From Kiritimatiellia bacterium (GTDB lineage: Bacteria; Verrucomicrobiota; Kiritimatiellia; RFP12; UBA1067), in assembly GCA_017544725.1 (NCBI GenBank), contig JAFYDR010000317.1, positions 1 to 57,437 of the forward strand: DNA of 57,437 bases, given 5' to 3'. The notes under the pieces are model-generated. The model did no database searches and was not told where the DNA came from. It was given only the letters and a program-made list of their open reading frames with translations. Shown here one piece after another: positions 35,085 through 44,660 of the stretch. Position 1 is the first letter of the stretch. Every line of letters begins with the position of its first letter. The translations under genes were made by a program, and so were the position numbers.

Positions 35085-36170
35085 ATGAAAACCGAAAAGA
35101 ATGAGGAAGCGAGGCGCGAGATCGAGGAGATCGATCGGCAAATCGCAGAACTGAAGAAAAGGCGAAAGGCGCTTTCTGCCGAACTCGGTACAGGACGCCT
35201 TTCGTGGGGTGCGATTATCGCCGGCGGATTCGGTGCGCTGATGATCGGATTGGGCATCATCGCGCTCTTCGCGGCAAACTGGAGTGAATTCGGTCGTGCC
35301 GCACGTGCGGCAATCGCGATTTCGCCGGTTGCCATCTGTGGATGTCTCGCGATCTTCGCCCACACGAAGGGATGGAAGTCGCGCGCGTTCTGGGAACCGC
35401 TGGGCATCCTTTGGTGTGTCTCGATCGGGGCGGCGACATGTCTGGTCGCTCAGACGTACCAAGTCGGCGGCAACGTACCCGGACTAATCCTCCTAGTTGC
35501 GCTACTGATGATTCCGGTAATCTGGACGACGCGAGCCGTGGTGCCAACCGTACTTTGGCCGATCTTTGCAGTCGTCTGGGGAACTTCGAAACTTGATTAC
35601 AGCGGAATGAAGTCGATCTCGCTCGCCGTGAAGTCTATCATTCTGATGTCGCTCTCGCTCCCCTTCTATATCGCGTTCCTGCGCAGTCGTCCGCCGAAAG
35701 CCGCACTGGTATCGGCGCAATTCGGAACGGGACTCATCTACTCGATCGGGCTGGCCATCCTCCTGATGACTACCATAGATCTTGACCACAGCGAATCGAT
35801 TGTTGTCTGTATCTTCTGGGCATGCGCGGGATTGGTCGCGCTGGCGGGCTGGTTTTTCTCGCTTCCGGTCTGGGGATCGGTCGGCATCCTCGTCGCGGCG
35901 ACCACGGCGTTCTCGACACCTTTCCTGAGAGAAAACACGACATACCTTGCCTCGCTGGTACTGGCGTGTACAATCATCGCGCTCAGCATCCGCAAAATGC
36001 AACTTTTCCTCACGAATGTAGGTGCTGTAACACTCCTTTGGCTGGTGTTGGCGAAATTCTTCATGAGTCACGTTTCATTCACGACCAAGGGAATCGTACT
36101 GATCATTGCGGGGTTGGCACTCACGGCGCTCAACGTGGTTCTCATCCGTCTGCGCAAAGGGAGGAGCTAA
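35085..36170 (+). CDS. DUF2157-type polytopic membrane protein
   Basis: A 361-residue inner-membrane protein. It begins with a charged coiled coil (residues about 1-35, EEIDRQIAELKKRRKAL) and then has about ten hydrophobic segments, starting LSWGAIIAGGFGALMIGLGIIALFAANW, which is the DUF2157 signature region. Its stop codon is 2 bases before the ATG of a GDYXXLXY-domain protein. This is the usual pairing, since DUF2157/DUF4401 and GDYXXLXY proteins are commonly encoded together. Function is unknown. The hairpin array ends about 15 bases before its ATG, so its transcript may carry several mini-hairpins in the leader. I saw no strong Shine-Dalgarno site apart from GGAG at about 35073. Confidence 0.85.
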   Translation: MKTEKNEEARREIEEIDRQIAELKKRRKALSAELGTGRLSWGAIIAGGFGALMIGLGIIALFAANWSEFGRAARAAIAISPVAICGCLAIFAHTKGWKSRAFWEPLGILWCVSIGAATCLVAQTYQVGGNVPGLILLVALLMIPVIWTTRAVVPTVLWPIFAVVWGTSKLDYSGMKSISLAVKSIILMSLSLPFYIAFLRSRPPKAALVSAQFGTGLIYSIGLAILLMTTIDLDHSESIVVCIFWACAGLVALAGWFFSLPVWGSVGILVAATTAFSTPFLRENTTYLASLVLACTIIALSIRKMQLFLTNVGAVTLLWLVLAKFFMSHVSFTTKGIVLIIAGLALTALNVVLIRLRKGRS

Positions 36171-36172
36171 TC

Positions 36173-36835
36173 ATGATGACGAACACGAAGAAAGCGATTC
36201 TGGCGGTTGCGGCGCTCGCCATACAGTGCGTGTGTATCGGCTGGCTCATCTGGCGTTACGAGCAGGTCGTCCGTCACGGAACCGAAGTGCGTTTCCGGTG
36301 TGAGGCATACGACCCGTATGACCCGCTTCGTGGACGTTACCTCCGCACGACTGTGCGCGAGAGTTGCACGAACCTCCTCATCGAAGGCGAGGTGAAAGAA
36401 AGCTGGCGAAGGCGTGCGCTTTACGCGAAACTGGAGCAAGGGACGAATGCGCTCTGGCATGTCACAGCAGTTGCCGAAGCACCGCAATCGGACGGCGGCA
36501 TCTGGGTGAAGCGGGAACGTACATCGATCAATCATTTGCTGAACTGGTCTGCTCGAGGTCGAGGAATAGACGAATCGTGGGAGGACTTCGAGAAACGCCG
36601 TAAGGCCTCGCCTCTCGCGGCGCTCGTGGAAATGCCCGACCAACTCTTCGTAAACGAGCGGCTCGCACCGAAAGCCGAAAAGGTATTGCGCGAGGCAACA
36701 TCCGCAAAGGGAAAGGGCGCGGTCGCCGTCTATCGTGTGAAAGACGGCGAGATCGTGATCACCGACATCGAGATCGACGGCGTCTCCGTCGTTGAGAAGG
36801 CAAAGGCTGCCAAGGGCGACAGTGACGAGGAATGA
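36173..36835 (+). CDS. GDYXXLXY-domain protein
   Basis: A 220-residue protein with one N-terminal membrane segment (AILAVAALAIQCVCIGWLIW) and then VRFRCEAYDPYDPLRGRYLRTTV, the family core (PxDPxxxxRGxYxxL). The C-terminal YRVKDGEIVITDIEIDGVSV also fits. It is coupled to the DUF2157 gene: GGGAGGAG overlaps that gene's end and the ATG follows 2 bases after its stop. Two adjacent ATG codons (36173, 36176) are possible starts. The two proteins probably form a membrane complex of unknown function. Confidence 0.85.
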   Translation: MMTNTKKAILAVAALAIQCVCIGWLIWRYEQVVRHGTEVRFRCEAYDPYDPLRGRYLRTTVRESCTNLLIEGEVKESWRRRALYAKLEQGTNALWHVTAVAEAPQSDGGIWVKRERTSINHLLNWSARGRGIDESWEDFEKRRKASPLAALVEMPDQLFVNERLAPKAEKVLREATSAKGKGAVAVYRVKDGEIVITDIEIDGVSVVEKAKAAKGDSDEE

Positions 36836-36837
36836 GT

Positions 36838-36900
36838 TACGTCGCCGCTGCTCGGCTCTAAGTGACCTACGGTCATCAGTCGGGCTTCGCCCCTTAAGTT
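36838..36900. repeat. Second partial copy of the RAYT-linked hairpin array
   Basis: The words GTCGCCGCTGC, CTAAGTGACCTACGGTCAT and CAGTCGGGCTTCGCCCCTTAAG repeat 34901-34965 closely and in the same orientation. With the array at 34901-35070, the copies flank the DUF2157/GDYXXLXY gene pair. Confidence 0.75.
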
Positions 36901-36949
36901 GCGAAACGACCACGAATCGGAGAACTGTTTTGAAAAAGGAGAGAATCGT

Positions 36950-38464
36950 ATGAAGAGATTAGGTATGTTATCGTGCGCCGCCGTGCTGGCTCTGGCTGGC
37001 AATGGTTTTGCGTTGTTGGAAAAATCAACGCCGGAGGCGGAGGGAATTTCCTCGTCCGCAATCGACGCTTGGATCACCGCTTGTGAAAAGGAATTGGATG
37101 CCGTCCACGGTTTTGTGCTACTGCGACACGGAAAGACGATTGCAGAAGGCTGGTGGAAGCCTTTCTCCGCTGACCGGACACACATCCTCTATTCCCATTC
37201 CAAAAGCTTCACCTCCACCGCAATCGGTTTCCTGATTGACGACGGAAAGCTCGACCTCGATGAATGTCTGGTGGACATCTTTCCCGACCGGCTTCCGGAA
37301 AACCCGCCGGATAACCTCAAGCGGCTTCGTGTCCGCGATCTTTTGACGATGAACACCGGTATGCCCTATACCGACGCGGAACGGAAGGACATCGGCGGGG
37401 ATTGGGTCAACCTCTTTCTGGCGAACCCGGTGGAGGATCGTCCAGGAACCCGCTTCCGCTACGACTCCTGCGCGACGCATGTCCTCGCCGCAATCGTCGA
37501 AAAACGGAGTGGGAAGAAGCTGATGGATTTCCTGAAGGAAAGGCTCTTCGATCCGATCGGTATCACGAAGGCGTGGTCGAACTGCAGCCCAACAGGAATC
37601 GCCTGTGGTGGTTGGGGCATGAGCATGACGACTCGCGAACTGGCACGTTTCGGTCAACTCTACTTGCAGGAAGGTATGTGGGACGGGACCCGTATCCTCT
37701 CGCGTGAGTGGGTACGACTGGCGACCTCGCGCCAAACCTACAACGGTGGTAAGATCGGCGTAAAGCAGATCAACGATAGTGATTGGGCGCAGGGATACGG
37801 CTTCCAGTTCTGGCGTTGTCGTTTCAACTGCTTCCGCGCCGACGGAGCGAGCGGACAGCTGACGGTCGTGATGCCCGACCAAGATGCTGTCCTGTCGGTT
37901 CATGCCGGACTCGGTCCGATGCAGAAGGAACTGGACTTGATTTGGAAGCACCTGTTGCCTGCCTTCCAAAACGCACCGTTGCCCGCAAACCCCGATGCGG
38001 CAAATGCACTGGCGGCGCGTTGCGCGGCACTCTCGCTCAAAAAAATCGACGGCAAAAAGGAAGGAACTGAAACGATCTTCGGGCGCACATTCGCGTTGGA
38101 GGGAAATCAGCCGCGTTTCCACTTCACGAGTGTCCGTTTGGAGAAACAGGAAAACGGCTGGGAGATGATCACCACTGGTGCCACTGGAGAACAACACTTC
38201 CCGATTGGTTTTGGAGAATGGCGCGAAGGCAAGGTTAAACTGGAGAACGCGACCTTCGAAGGACTGGGTGCCCTCATCGGCGAACAGTCTGTCGCCTCCT
38301 CCGGCGCATGGACAGCCCCCGACACCTTCCGCGTGCGGACGTACCTGAACGACGGTTTCTTCCGCCTCGACGCGACCTTCCAGTTCGCGAACGACGGCAA
38401 CCTTTCCCTCTCCTACAACCTAACCGGATGGGGAGACGGCCGTACGAACCTAAAGGGAAAATGA
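36950..38464 (+). CDS. Secreted serine hydrolase of the beta-lactamase (class C / penicillin-binding) family
   Basis: A 504-residue protein with a signal peptide (about residues 1-22, ending NGFALL). The active-site SxxK is Ser82-His-Ser-Lys85 in YSHSKSFTS. The second-motif Tyr is in FRYDSCATH, and the KTG-equivalent is HAG in SVHAGLGP. The C-terminal 130 residues are an added beta-rich domain. Relatives include esterases, D-aminopeptidases and carboxypeptidases, so beta-lactam hydrolysis should not be assumed. AAAGGAG lies 7 bases before the ATG at 36950. The gene ends in the strong terminator at 38574-38601. Confidence 0.9.
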   Translation: MKRLGMLSCAAVLALAGNGFALLEKSTPEAEGISSSAIDAWITACEKELDAVHGFVLLRHGKTIAEGWWKPFSADRTHILYSHSKSFTSTAIGFLIDDGKLDLDECLVDIFPDRLPENPPDNLKRLRVRDLLTMNTGMPYTDAERKDIGGDWVNLFLANPVEDRPGTRFRYDSCATHVLAAIVEKRSGKKLMDFLKERLFDPIGITKAWSNCSPTGIACGGWGMSMTTRELARFGQLYLQEGMWDGTRILSREWVRLATSRQTYNGGKIGVKQINDSDWAQGYGFQFWRCRFNCFRADGASGQLTVVMPDQDAVLSVHAGLGPMQKELDLIWKHLLPAFQNAPLPANPDAANALAARCAALSLKKIDGKKEGTETIFGRTFALEGNQPRFHFTSVRLEKQENGWEMITTGATGEQHFPIGFGEWREGKVKLENATFEGLGALIGEQSVASSGAWTAPDTFRVRTYLNDGFFRLDATFQFANDGNLSLSYNLTGWGDGRTNLKGK

Positions 38465-38573
38465 TGAGAGAAAATGAAGGGACGGGGCTGCCTGCGTGTT
38501 AGGCGTTCTTGCAGCTCCCGTCCTGTTCGCGCGGGCTTTCAGCTCTCACATCCCGCCAGTATTGTGTTCCGTG

Positions 38574-38601
38574 CCGCGCCATTTTTGGCGCGGTCTTTTT
38601 T
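38574..38601 (+). terminator. Intrinsic terminator between convergent serine hydrolase and kdsB genes
   Basis: CCGCGCCA (38574-38581) and TGGCGCGG (38586-38593) form a perfect 8-bp GC-rich stem with a TTTT loop, followed by TCTTTTTT. It ends the plus-strand gene and touches the kdsB stop codon (38600-38602) coming from the other side. Confidence 0.92.
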
Positions 38602-39340
38602 ACGGTAGCTCCCGCTCGGCTAGGATTTTCTCGACTGCCTCGGCATCGGCGGGTGTATCGACGCCGACACCCGGTTCATCGACCGGAATCACGGCGATAC
38701 GCGCACCTAGATAGAGCGCGCGGAGCTGTTCTAGCTTTTCGGTCTGCTCCAGCGCACAGGGCGGTGTCTTGACCAGCGTGTTTAAGAACTGTCCACGATA
38801 AGCGTAGATACCGAGATGCCGCCAGTAGAGTCCGCTCGCCAAATCCGCCTCGCCATCGCGACGGCAGGGAATCGGCAGGCGCGAGAAGTACAGCGCCTCG
38901 CCCTTCTGGTTCGTCACGACCTTTACAACGGTCCGCGCCGCAAGATCCTCCAATGTACGGATCGGCGTCGCCGCCGTTGCCATCTCGATCGGATCGTCCG
39001 CCATCCGCTGTGCGAGCGCGTCGATCAACGCGGGATTAATCAACGGTTCGTCGCCTTGAATGTTGATGACGACATCCTCGTCCTCGGCACGTGCGGCAAC
39101 TGCGACACGGTCGGTTCCTGACGGCAGGTCTGAATCCGTCATTACCACCTCGCACATCCCGTCAACGGCATACGCGATCCGATCATCGTCCGTCGCCAGC
39201 AACACGCGGTCGAGGAGCTTCGCGCGCTTGACCGCCTCCACCACCCACTGTACGAGCGGCTTGCCCAGCAACGGGAACAACGGTTTTCCGGGAAAACGGG
39301 AAGAACCATAGCGGGAAGGGATAACACCTATCGTCTTCAT
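38600..39340 (-). CDS. kdsB: 3-deoxy-manno-octulosonate cytidylyltransferase (CMP-KDO synthetase)
   Basis: A 246-residue nucleotidyltransferase that activates KDO with CTP for LPS core assembly. TIGVIPSRYGSSRFPGKPL, VLLATDDDRI, MTDSDLPSGTDRVA, VVINIQGDEPLI, YFSRLPIPCRR and HLGIYAYRG are diagnostic. The ATG at 39340 is chosen, with GGAGG upstream; a longer frame from 39391 overlaps the icd gene end. It follows icd by 5 bases on the same strand, so icd and kdsB are cotranscribed. Together with kdsA at 31704-32528 it shows a KDO-containing LPS. Confidence 0.96.
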   Translation of the reverse strand: MKTIGVIPSRYGSSRFPGKPLFPLLGKPLVQWVVEAVKRAKLLDRVLLATDDDRIAYAVDGMCEVVMTDSDLPSGTDRVAVAARAEDEDVVINIQGDEPLINPALIDALAQRMADDPIEMATAATPIRTLEDLAARTVVKVVTNQKGEALYFSRLPIPCRRDGEADLASGLYWRHLGIYAYRGQFLNTLVKTPPCALEQTEKLEQLRALYLGARIAVIPVDEPGVGVDTPADAEAVEKILAERELP

Positions 39341-39345
39341 GGTAC

Positions 39346-40614
39346 CTACCTCCTGCAAGCATCGGCAAGCGCTTTGCCGAATTCGCTGCATTTGATTTCC
39401 GTCGCGCCTTCCATCTGCCGTGCGAAATCGTAGGTCACCGTCTTGGCGGCGATAACCTGATCCATCGCGGCGATAATCCGGTCGGCAGCTTCAGTCCACC
39501 CCATGTAGCGCAACATCATCTCGCCAGAGAGGATGAGCGAACCGGGGTTCACTTTGTCGAGGTTCGCGTACTTCGGCGCGGTACCGTGCGTCGCCTCGAA
39601 AACAGCAACGCCTGTCTGGTAGTTGATGTTCGCGCCGGGCGCGATACCGATCCCTCCGACCGTCGCGGCAAGCGCATCGGAGACGTAGTCGCCGTTAAGG
39701 TTCAACGTCGCGATCACGTCATACTCCGCCGGGCGCGTCAGAATCTGTTGCAGGAAAGCATCGCAGATGCAATCCTTCACCACGATCTCGCGACCGGTCT
39801 TCGGATTCGTAAAGCGGCACCAAGGTCCTTGGTCAATCAGTTCCGCACCGTACTCACGGCGAGCGAGCTGGTAACCCCAGTCGCGGAAGGCTCCTTCCGT
39901 GAACTTCTGGATGTTGCCCTTGTGGACGAGCGTGACGGACTTGCGCTCGTTCGCAACCGCATAGTCGAGCGCGGCCTTCACCAGCCGTTCCGTTCCCTCC
40001 TTTGAGACGGGCTTGATGCCAATAGAAGCGGTCTCTGGAAAGCGAATTTTCTTCACGCCCATCTCCTGTTGGAGCCAGGCGACGACCTTTGCCGCTTCTG
40101 GTGTACCGTACAGCCATTCGATTCCGGCGTAGATGTCCTCCGTGTTCTCGCGGAAAATCACCATGTCCGTCAACTCGGGATGTTTCACCGGGGAGGGAAC
40201 ACCCTTAAACCAACGGACGGGACGAAGGCAAACGTAAAGATCGAGCTGCTGCCGCATGGCGACATTGATGGAACGGATGCCACCGCCGATCGGCGTCGTG
40301 AGCGGTCCCTTGATGGAGACCAGATACTCGCGACAGGCATCCAGCGTCTCCTGCGGCAACCACGTGTTCGGCGCATAGACGGCGTTCGCCTTCTCACCGG
40401 CGTACACCTCCATCCATGCGATCTTCCGTTTACCACCGTAGGCCGCCTCCACCGCCGCGTTCCAGACTGTCATCGCCGCACGCGTGATGTCCGGTCCGGT
40501 TCCGTCGCCCTCGATGAACGGGATGACGGGACAATCCGGCACGCGAAGCTTGCCGTTCGCACCCATCGTGATTTTCTCGCCGTCAGTCGGCACCTTGATC
40601 TTCTCGTAAGCCAT
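39346..40614 (-). CDS. icd: Isocitrate dehydrogenase, NADP-dependent type
   Basis: A 422-residue TCA-cycle enzyme converting isocitrate to 2-oxoglutarate. [48 protein letters not shown] split across the active-site Ser segment, [54 protein letters not shown] and [12 protein letters not shown] are all present. Length and motifs match the bacterial homodimeric NADP enzyme of the E. coli type. The Ser that is phosphorylated by AceK in enterobacteria is present (IRSINV), but no aceK is seen here. AAGGAAAA precedes the ATG. kdsB follows after 5 bases. Confidence 0.95.
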   Translation of the reverse strand: MAYEKIKVPTDGEKITMGANGKLRVPDCPVIPFIEGDGTGPDITRAAMTVWNAAVEAAYGGKRKIAWMEVYAGEKANAVYAPNTWLPQETLDACREYLVSIKGPLTTPIGGGIRSINVAMRQQLDLYVCLRPVRWFKGVPSPVKHPELTDMVIFRENTEDIYAGIEWLYGTPEAAKVVAWLQQEMGVKKIRFPETASIGIKPVSKEGTERLVKAALDYAVANERKSVTLVHKGNIQKFTEGAFRDWGYQLARREYGAELIDQGPWCRFTNPKTGREIVVKDCICDAFLQQILTRPAEYDVIATLNLNGDYVSDALAATVGGIGIAPGANINYQTGVAVFEATHGTAPKYANLDKVNPGSLILSGEMMLRYMGWTEAADRIIAAMDQVIAAKTVTYDFARQMEGATEIKCSEFGKALADACRR

Positions 40615-40773
40615 CGTCTGTTTTCCTTATTTTACAATACAAGGGGACTTCGGGGGTCAGGCACCCGAAGTCCCTGGGGCAGTGCCCGAAGACCCACGAG
40701 AACTAGGCAGTGCCCAATCCCCGTGGTTACCTAACTTTCCCTGCTAGCGTCGTTAGCCGCCACACCGCTCGTC
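40615..40773. other. Short spacer with palindromes
   Basis: No gene is seen. GGGACTTCGGG (40644) and CCCGAAGTCCC (40668) form an 11-bp stem with a short loop, on either strand. CAGTGCCC occurs twice at about 40681 and 40712. The stem could end transcription of the oxidoreductase gene read from the right, although there is no clear T-run. Confidence 0.45.
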
Positions 40774-42186
40774 TTACGCGCCGGGATCCAGCACCCAACC
40801 GTTGTGCAACGGCAGGTCGATCAGCGCATTCGCCTTGTCCGCGTCGGCACCGGTGAAGAGTTCCGCCGCCGGATCCCACGCGAGCTTCGACGCACCGATG
40901 CGCAGACCGATGTTCGCGATGTGGGAGATCGTGATCGAACGATGCCCGACCTCGCACGGCGTGATCGTCGGCTGACCGGAGTAGATACACTCGATGAAGT
41001 TGCGCTCGTGCTGACCGCTGACGTAGAGCTTCTGGTCGGTGTCCTTCAGCTTCGTGCGGTACAGCTCGGCAGGCGCGGTCTCCATCTTGCCGCGCGTCAC
41101 AAAGATCTGCTTGCCATCCTCGCCAAAGAAACGCAGTCCGTTCGCATACTTGTTGGAAACGAACGCACGCGTGCCATCGGCATAAACCACCTCGAAGGAG
41201 TATTCGCCCGCCGTATTCCAGAGCGGATCGGAGAGGTCGATGTCACCCTTGATGTTCTCGACGGCAACAGGTCCCGAACCGTCCTTGCCGATTGCCCACT
41301 GGAGAATGTCCAAGTGATGCGCACCCCAGTCGGTGATCATGCCGCCGCCGTAGGCGAGATTGAAGCGCCAAGACATCGGGCTGTGGATGGCGGGATTGAA
41401 GGCGCGTAGTGCGGCGCCACCCTGCCACATGCGGAAGCCTTCTTCGCCGAAGTATTCCGGCGGTTTCGCCCAAGTTTTCTTCTCGATCCATTCACCCTCT
41501 TTTCCCCACGGATTGAACTTGCCGCCGGGCAGACCGATCTCGACGCGCTGGATCTTGCCGAGGTAACCGTTGCGCACAAACTCGCAGGCGCGGCGGAACT
41601 CCGTCGCGGAGCGCTGCTGGGAACCGACCTGGAAGGTGACGCCCGTCTCGCGCGCCGCGCGCACCATCGCCTTGCCCTGACCGATCGTCAGCGACATCGG
41701 CTTTTGGCAATAGACGTGCTTGCCCTTGCGCATCGCGTAAATCGCGTTCATCGCGTGCCAGTGGTCAGGTGTGCTGATCACCACCGCATCGACGCCACAG
41801 TCCAACAGGTCGCGGAAGTCGGGGAAAGTCTTGCAGCCATTGTAGGCAACCGCGCCCTTCTGATCGGCGTAGAACTTGTCCACGCGCTCCTTGCACGGAC
41901 GCATACCGCCGCCGCGCGCACCGTTGTAGCCGTAGAGCTTGTCCGTGCCCTTGTTCGGGTCGCTGACCGCAACCACCTGCACGTTCTGGTTGTTCAGGAA
42001 ATTGCCGATGTTGTCATGCGCCATCGTGCCGTAGCCGATGAAACCGACGTTGATCCGCTCCGACGGTTGCGGACGCTTCGGCGCAACCATCCCTTTGCGG
42101 ATACCGATGCACCCGGACGAAATGATCACGGGAAACGACAACGCGCCTTCCAAAAAGCGCCGACGGGAAACACTCAACTTTGCCAT
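40774..42186 (-). CDS. Gfo/Idh/MocA-family oxidoreductase with Tat-type signal and lipobox
   Basis: A 470-residue NAD(P)-dependent sugar-oxidoreductase-like protein. The start SVSRRRFLEGALSFPVIISSGC has a twin-arginine motif (SRRRFL) and a Cys that could be lipidated, so it is probably exported folded with its cofactor. The Rossmann motif is GFIGYGTMAHDNI. The catalytic EKP segment appears as VYCQKPMS, with Gln in place of Glu but Lys kept, and DWGAHHLDILQW is the family helix. Exported members of this family are abundant in Planctomycetes, Verrucomicrobia and Lentisphaerae and often act on glycans. The substrate is unknown. AAGGAG lies 7 bases before the ATG. Confidence 0.9.
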   Translation of the reverse strand: MAKLSVSRRRFLEGALSFPVIISSGCIGIRKGMVAPKRPQPSERINVGFIGYGTMAHDNIGNFLNNQNVQVVAVSDPNKGTDKLYGYNGARGGGMRPCKERVDKFYADQKGAVAYNGCKTFPDFRDLLDCGVDAVVISTPDHWHAMNAIYAMRKGKHVYCQKPMSLTIGQGKAMVRAARETGVTFQVGSQQRSATEFRRACEFVRNGYLGKIQRVEIGLPGGKFNPWGKEGEWIEKKTWAKPPEYFGEEGFRMWQGGAALRAFNPAIHSPMSWRFNLAYGGGMITDWGAHHLDILQWAIGKDGSGPVAVENIKGDIDLSDPLWNTAGEYSFEVVYADGTRAFVSNKYANGLRFFGEDGKQIFVTRGKMETAPAELYRTKLKDTDQKLYVSGQHERNFIECIYSGQPTITPCEVGHRSITISHIANIGLRIGASKLAWDPAAELFTGADADKANALIDLPLHNGWVLDPGA

Positions 42187-42256
42187 ACAAGAACTCCTTC
42201 TGTTCTGTTACCTCATCCTTATTCCTCTGTCCGCACACACCCGCATACGGACTGCG

Positions 42257-43987
42257 TTACGCATCTGGCCACAACTGGGCGGCCAGTTCACGAAGCTTGA
42301 ACTTCTGGATCTTCTGGCTCGCCGTCATCGGGAATTCGTCCAGGAAGTGGACGTACTTCGGGATTTTGAACCAGGAGATCTTGTTCCGGCAGTAGTCCAT
42401 CACATCCTGCTCGGAGATCGTCGAACCGGGCATCCGGATCACAAACGCGCCGGGCTGCTCGCCGTACTTCTTGCTAGGTACGCCCACCACCTGCACGTCC
42501 TGTACCCCTTCCATGTGGCTGAGAAAGTCCTCGATCTCGCGCGGCGAGATGTTCTCGCCACCTCGGATGATGAGATCCTTCAGGCGGGAGGTGATGTAGA
42601 AGTACCCTTGCTCGTCCATGTGCCCGATATCACCCGAATGCAACCAGCCGTTCGCGTCGATGCACTTCGCGGTCTGCTCCGGCATCTTGTAGTAACCCTT
42701 CATGCAGTTGAAGCCGCGACAGCAGATTTCGCCGTCCTCGTTGATCCCGCACAACTCGCCCGTCTCGGGATTGATAATCGCGACTTCGATGCCCGGGTGC
42801 GCCTGACCGATCGTCGTGCACTTGCGCTCGAACGACGGCTCGAAGTAGCGCGTCATCGTCATCACCGGCCCCGACTCCGTCAGCCCGTAGGGGTTGGTGA
42901 TCTCCTTCATGTTCATGCGCTCCACCGCCTGTTCCATGCGTTTTACCGGACAAGTCGAACCGGACATGATGCCCGTGCGCAGGGACGAGAAGTCGAACTT
43001 CGAGAAGAGCGGATGGTCGAGGATTGCAATGTACATCGTCGGCACACCATACACCGCCGTACACCGTTCTTTCTCGATCGACATCATCACCGTCACCGGG
43101 TCGTACTTCTCCAGCAACACCATCGTCGAACCGTGGTTCACGCACGACATCACACCCAACACGCAACCGAAACAGTGGAAGAGCGGAACGGGAATGCACA
43201 CGCGGTCCTTGCACGAAAAGTTCTGGCAAGCCCCGATCCAAAATCCGTCGTTACCGATATTGTAGTGGGTCAGTTGCACTCCCTTCGGGAAACCAGTCGT
43301 ACCGGAAGTGTACTGCATGTTCACCACGTCATCGGGACGGCACTCCGCCTGACGTGCGTAGTACGCCTCCATCGACGTCTCCACCGACAGCGACAACGCC
43401 TCGTTCAGCGAGTAGAATCCACGATGCTTCTCCGGGCCCAAGAAGAAGAGCCGTTTCAGGCAGGGGTAACGTTCCGACTTCAGCTCGCCGCGCGGTTGCG
43501 TCTTCAGTTCGGGGATTAGTTTGTAGATGCACTCCAGATAGTCGAAGTCCCGATAGCCGTTGATGATAAAGAGGTTTTCCGTATCCGACTGCTTCAGCGC
43601 GAAGTCAATCTCCGCCTCTTTGTAGTTCATGTTCAGCGGCAGAAGAATCGCGCCGATCTTCGCCGTCGCGAACATCAGGATGATCCAGTGCGGCACGTTC
43701 GTGGACCACAGCGCGACCTTCTCGCCGCGCTTGATTCCCAACGCCATCAGGCCACGCGCCAAACGATCCACCTCCTCGCCGAACTCAAACCAGGTGAGGC
43801 GGAAGTCGCGGTCTGCATAGACCAGCGCGTCCTGCGGTCCGCACCGCGCAATCGTCTGGTCGAGCAACTGCCCCAACGTGTAGTTGCGCGTCACCGGATA
43901 GTTGTGCCACGGCACACCCGTCGAGACCGCCTGTGTGAAGGGCGGCTTGGACGGCGCGGTGCCGAACGGGTCGGTCAGTTTAAACAT
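42257..43987 (-). CDS. AMP-forming acyl-CoA synthetase (long-chain fatty acid CoA ligase-like)
   Basis: A 576-residue adenylate-forming enzyme. The phosphate loop is MQYTSGTTGFPKGVQLTH, then YGLTESGPV, the A8 region GWLHSGDIGHMDEQGYFYITSRLKDLIIRGGENISPREIE, and the A10 lysine in MTASQKIQKFKLRE. It would activate a carboxylic acid (probably a fatty or aromatic acid) as acyl-CoA. The ATG at 43987 is chosen because AAGGGGAAA lies just upstream; an extension to 44026 overlaps the preceding gene. That gene, an HTH-cupin regulator, ends 13 bases upstream. This pairing recurs widely and suggests the regulator senses the ligase's substrate or product. Confidence 0.93.
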   Translation of the reverse strand: MFKLTDPFGTAPSKPPFTQAVSTGVPWHNYPVTRNYTLGQLLDQTIARCGPQDALVYADRDFRLTWFEFGEEVDRLARGLMALGIKRGEKVALWSTNVPHWIILMFATAKIGAILLPLNMNYKEAEIDFALKQSDTENLFIINGYRDFDYLECIYKLIPELKTQPRGELKSERYPCLKRLFFLGPEKHRGFYSLNEALSLSVETSMEAYYARQAECRPDDVVNMQYTSGTTGFPKGVQLTHYNIGNDGFWIGACQNFSCKDRVCIPVPLFHCFGCVLGVMSCVNHGSTMVLLEKYDPVTVMMSIEKERCTAVYGVPTMYIAILDHPLFSKFDFSSLRTGIMSGSTCPVKRMEQAVERMNMKEITNPYGLTESGPVMTMTRYFEPSFERKCTTIGQAHPGIEVAIINPETGELCGINEDGEICCRGFNCMKGYYKMPEQTAKCIDANGWLHSGDIGHMDEQGYFYITSRLKDLIIRGGENISPREIEDFLSHMEGVQDVQVVGVPSKKYGEQPGAFVIRMPGSTISEQDVMDYCRNKISWFKIPKYVHFLDEFPMTASQKIQKFKLRELAAQLWPDA

Positions 43988-44000
43988 GGCTTTCCCCTTT

Positions 44001-44564
44001 TCAGAACGGCATGAAGATGCAGGCATAGATCGTCGCGGGCTTTCCGCCGTTGGCCTTTACGCGATGCTTCACCACCGAGTTGTAGTACGCCGAGTCGCCC
44101 GGCTTCAGGATCTTCACGTCCTCACCGTACAGCAACTCGATCTCGCCGGAGACGACGATGATGAACTCCTCGCCCTCATGCGAGGAAAGCTGCGCGTCCG
44201 CGTCCGCCGCGATCTCGATGTAGAACGGGTCGATGTGACGGTCCACCTTTCCCGCACCGAGCGAGAAGTAACGGAACCCAGCCGCCGACGTCTGCTGGTG
44301 GCTACGTTCGTCCAGCAGACGACTGTCACCGCGCACGATCACCGGGTCTGGCGTGAACTGGTCGTCCATGAACGTGCCAAGCCGCTGCCCTAGCGCACGC
44401 GCCAGCTTCACCAGCGTTCCCAGCGCGGGATACACTTCGTTCGCCTCCACAGCGCGAATCACGGAAGGGCTTACGCCCGATTCCTTCGCCAGCGTCTCCA
44501 CCGTCATTTCCAACCGCTCGCGGTATGTCGCGATGCGTTCTCCGAGTTTCTTTGCCTCTGCCAT
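44001..44564 (-). CDS. XRE-type HTH and cupin-domain transcriptional regulator
   Basis: A 187-residue protein. Residues about 7-63 are a helix-turn-helix (ERIATYRERLEMTVETLAKE, SGVSPSVIRAVEANEVYPAL). Residues about 110-187 are a cupin (SSHEGEEFIIVVSGEIELLY, LKPGDSAYYNSVVKHRVKA). It would bind DNA and a small ligand, and probably controls its own operon with the acyl-CoA synthetase that starts 13 bases later. The ATG at 44564 is chosen, with AAGGA 7 bases upstream; the longer frame to 44759 reads through the mobile element at 44661-44949. That element therefore sits in the promoter region of this operon. Confidence 0.92.
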   Translation of the reverse strand: MAEAKKLGERIATYRERLEMTVETLAKESGVSPSVIRAVEANEVYPALGTLVKLARALGQRLGTFMDDQFTPDPVIVRGDSRLLDERSHQQTSAAGFRYFSLGAGKVDRHIDPFYIEIAADADAQLSSHEGEEFIIVVSGEIELLYGEDVKILKPGDSAYYNSVVKHRVKANGGKPATIYACIFMPF

Positions 44565-44660
44565 GATGATTCCTTCTGCCTCTAGTTGTACCAAAAGCGG
44601 AGTCAGTATAGCAGAGTTCCCGCCGTCCCGCAAGTGTTCGCTTCCGTTCGCTTCGCTCAC

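Noticed and set aside
36950-38464. Calling the serine hydrolase an antibiotic-resistance beta-lactamase
   Set aside because: The SxxK, Tyr and HxG motifs are shared by many esterases and peptidases; the extra C-terminal domain and lack of resistance context do not support it.
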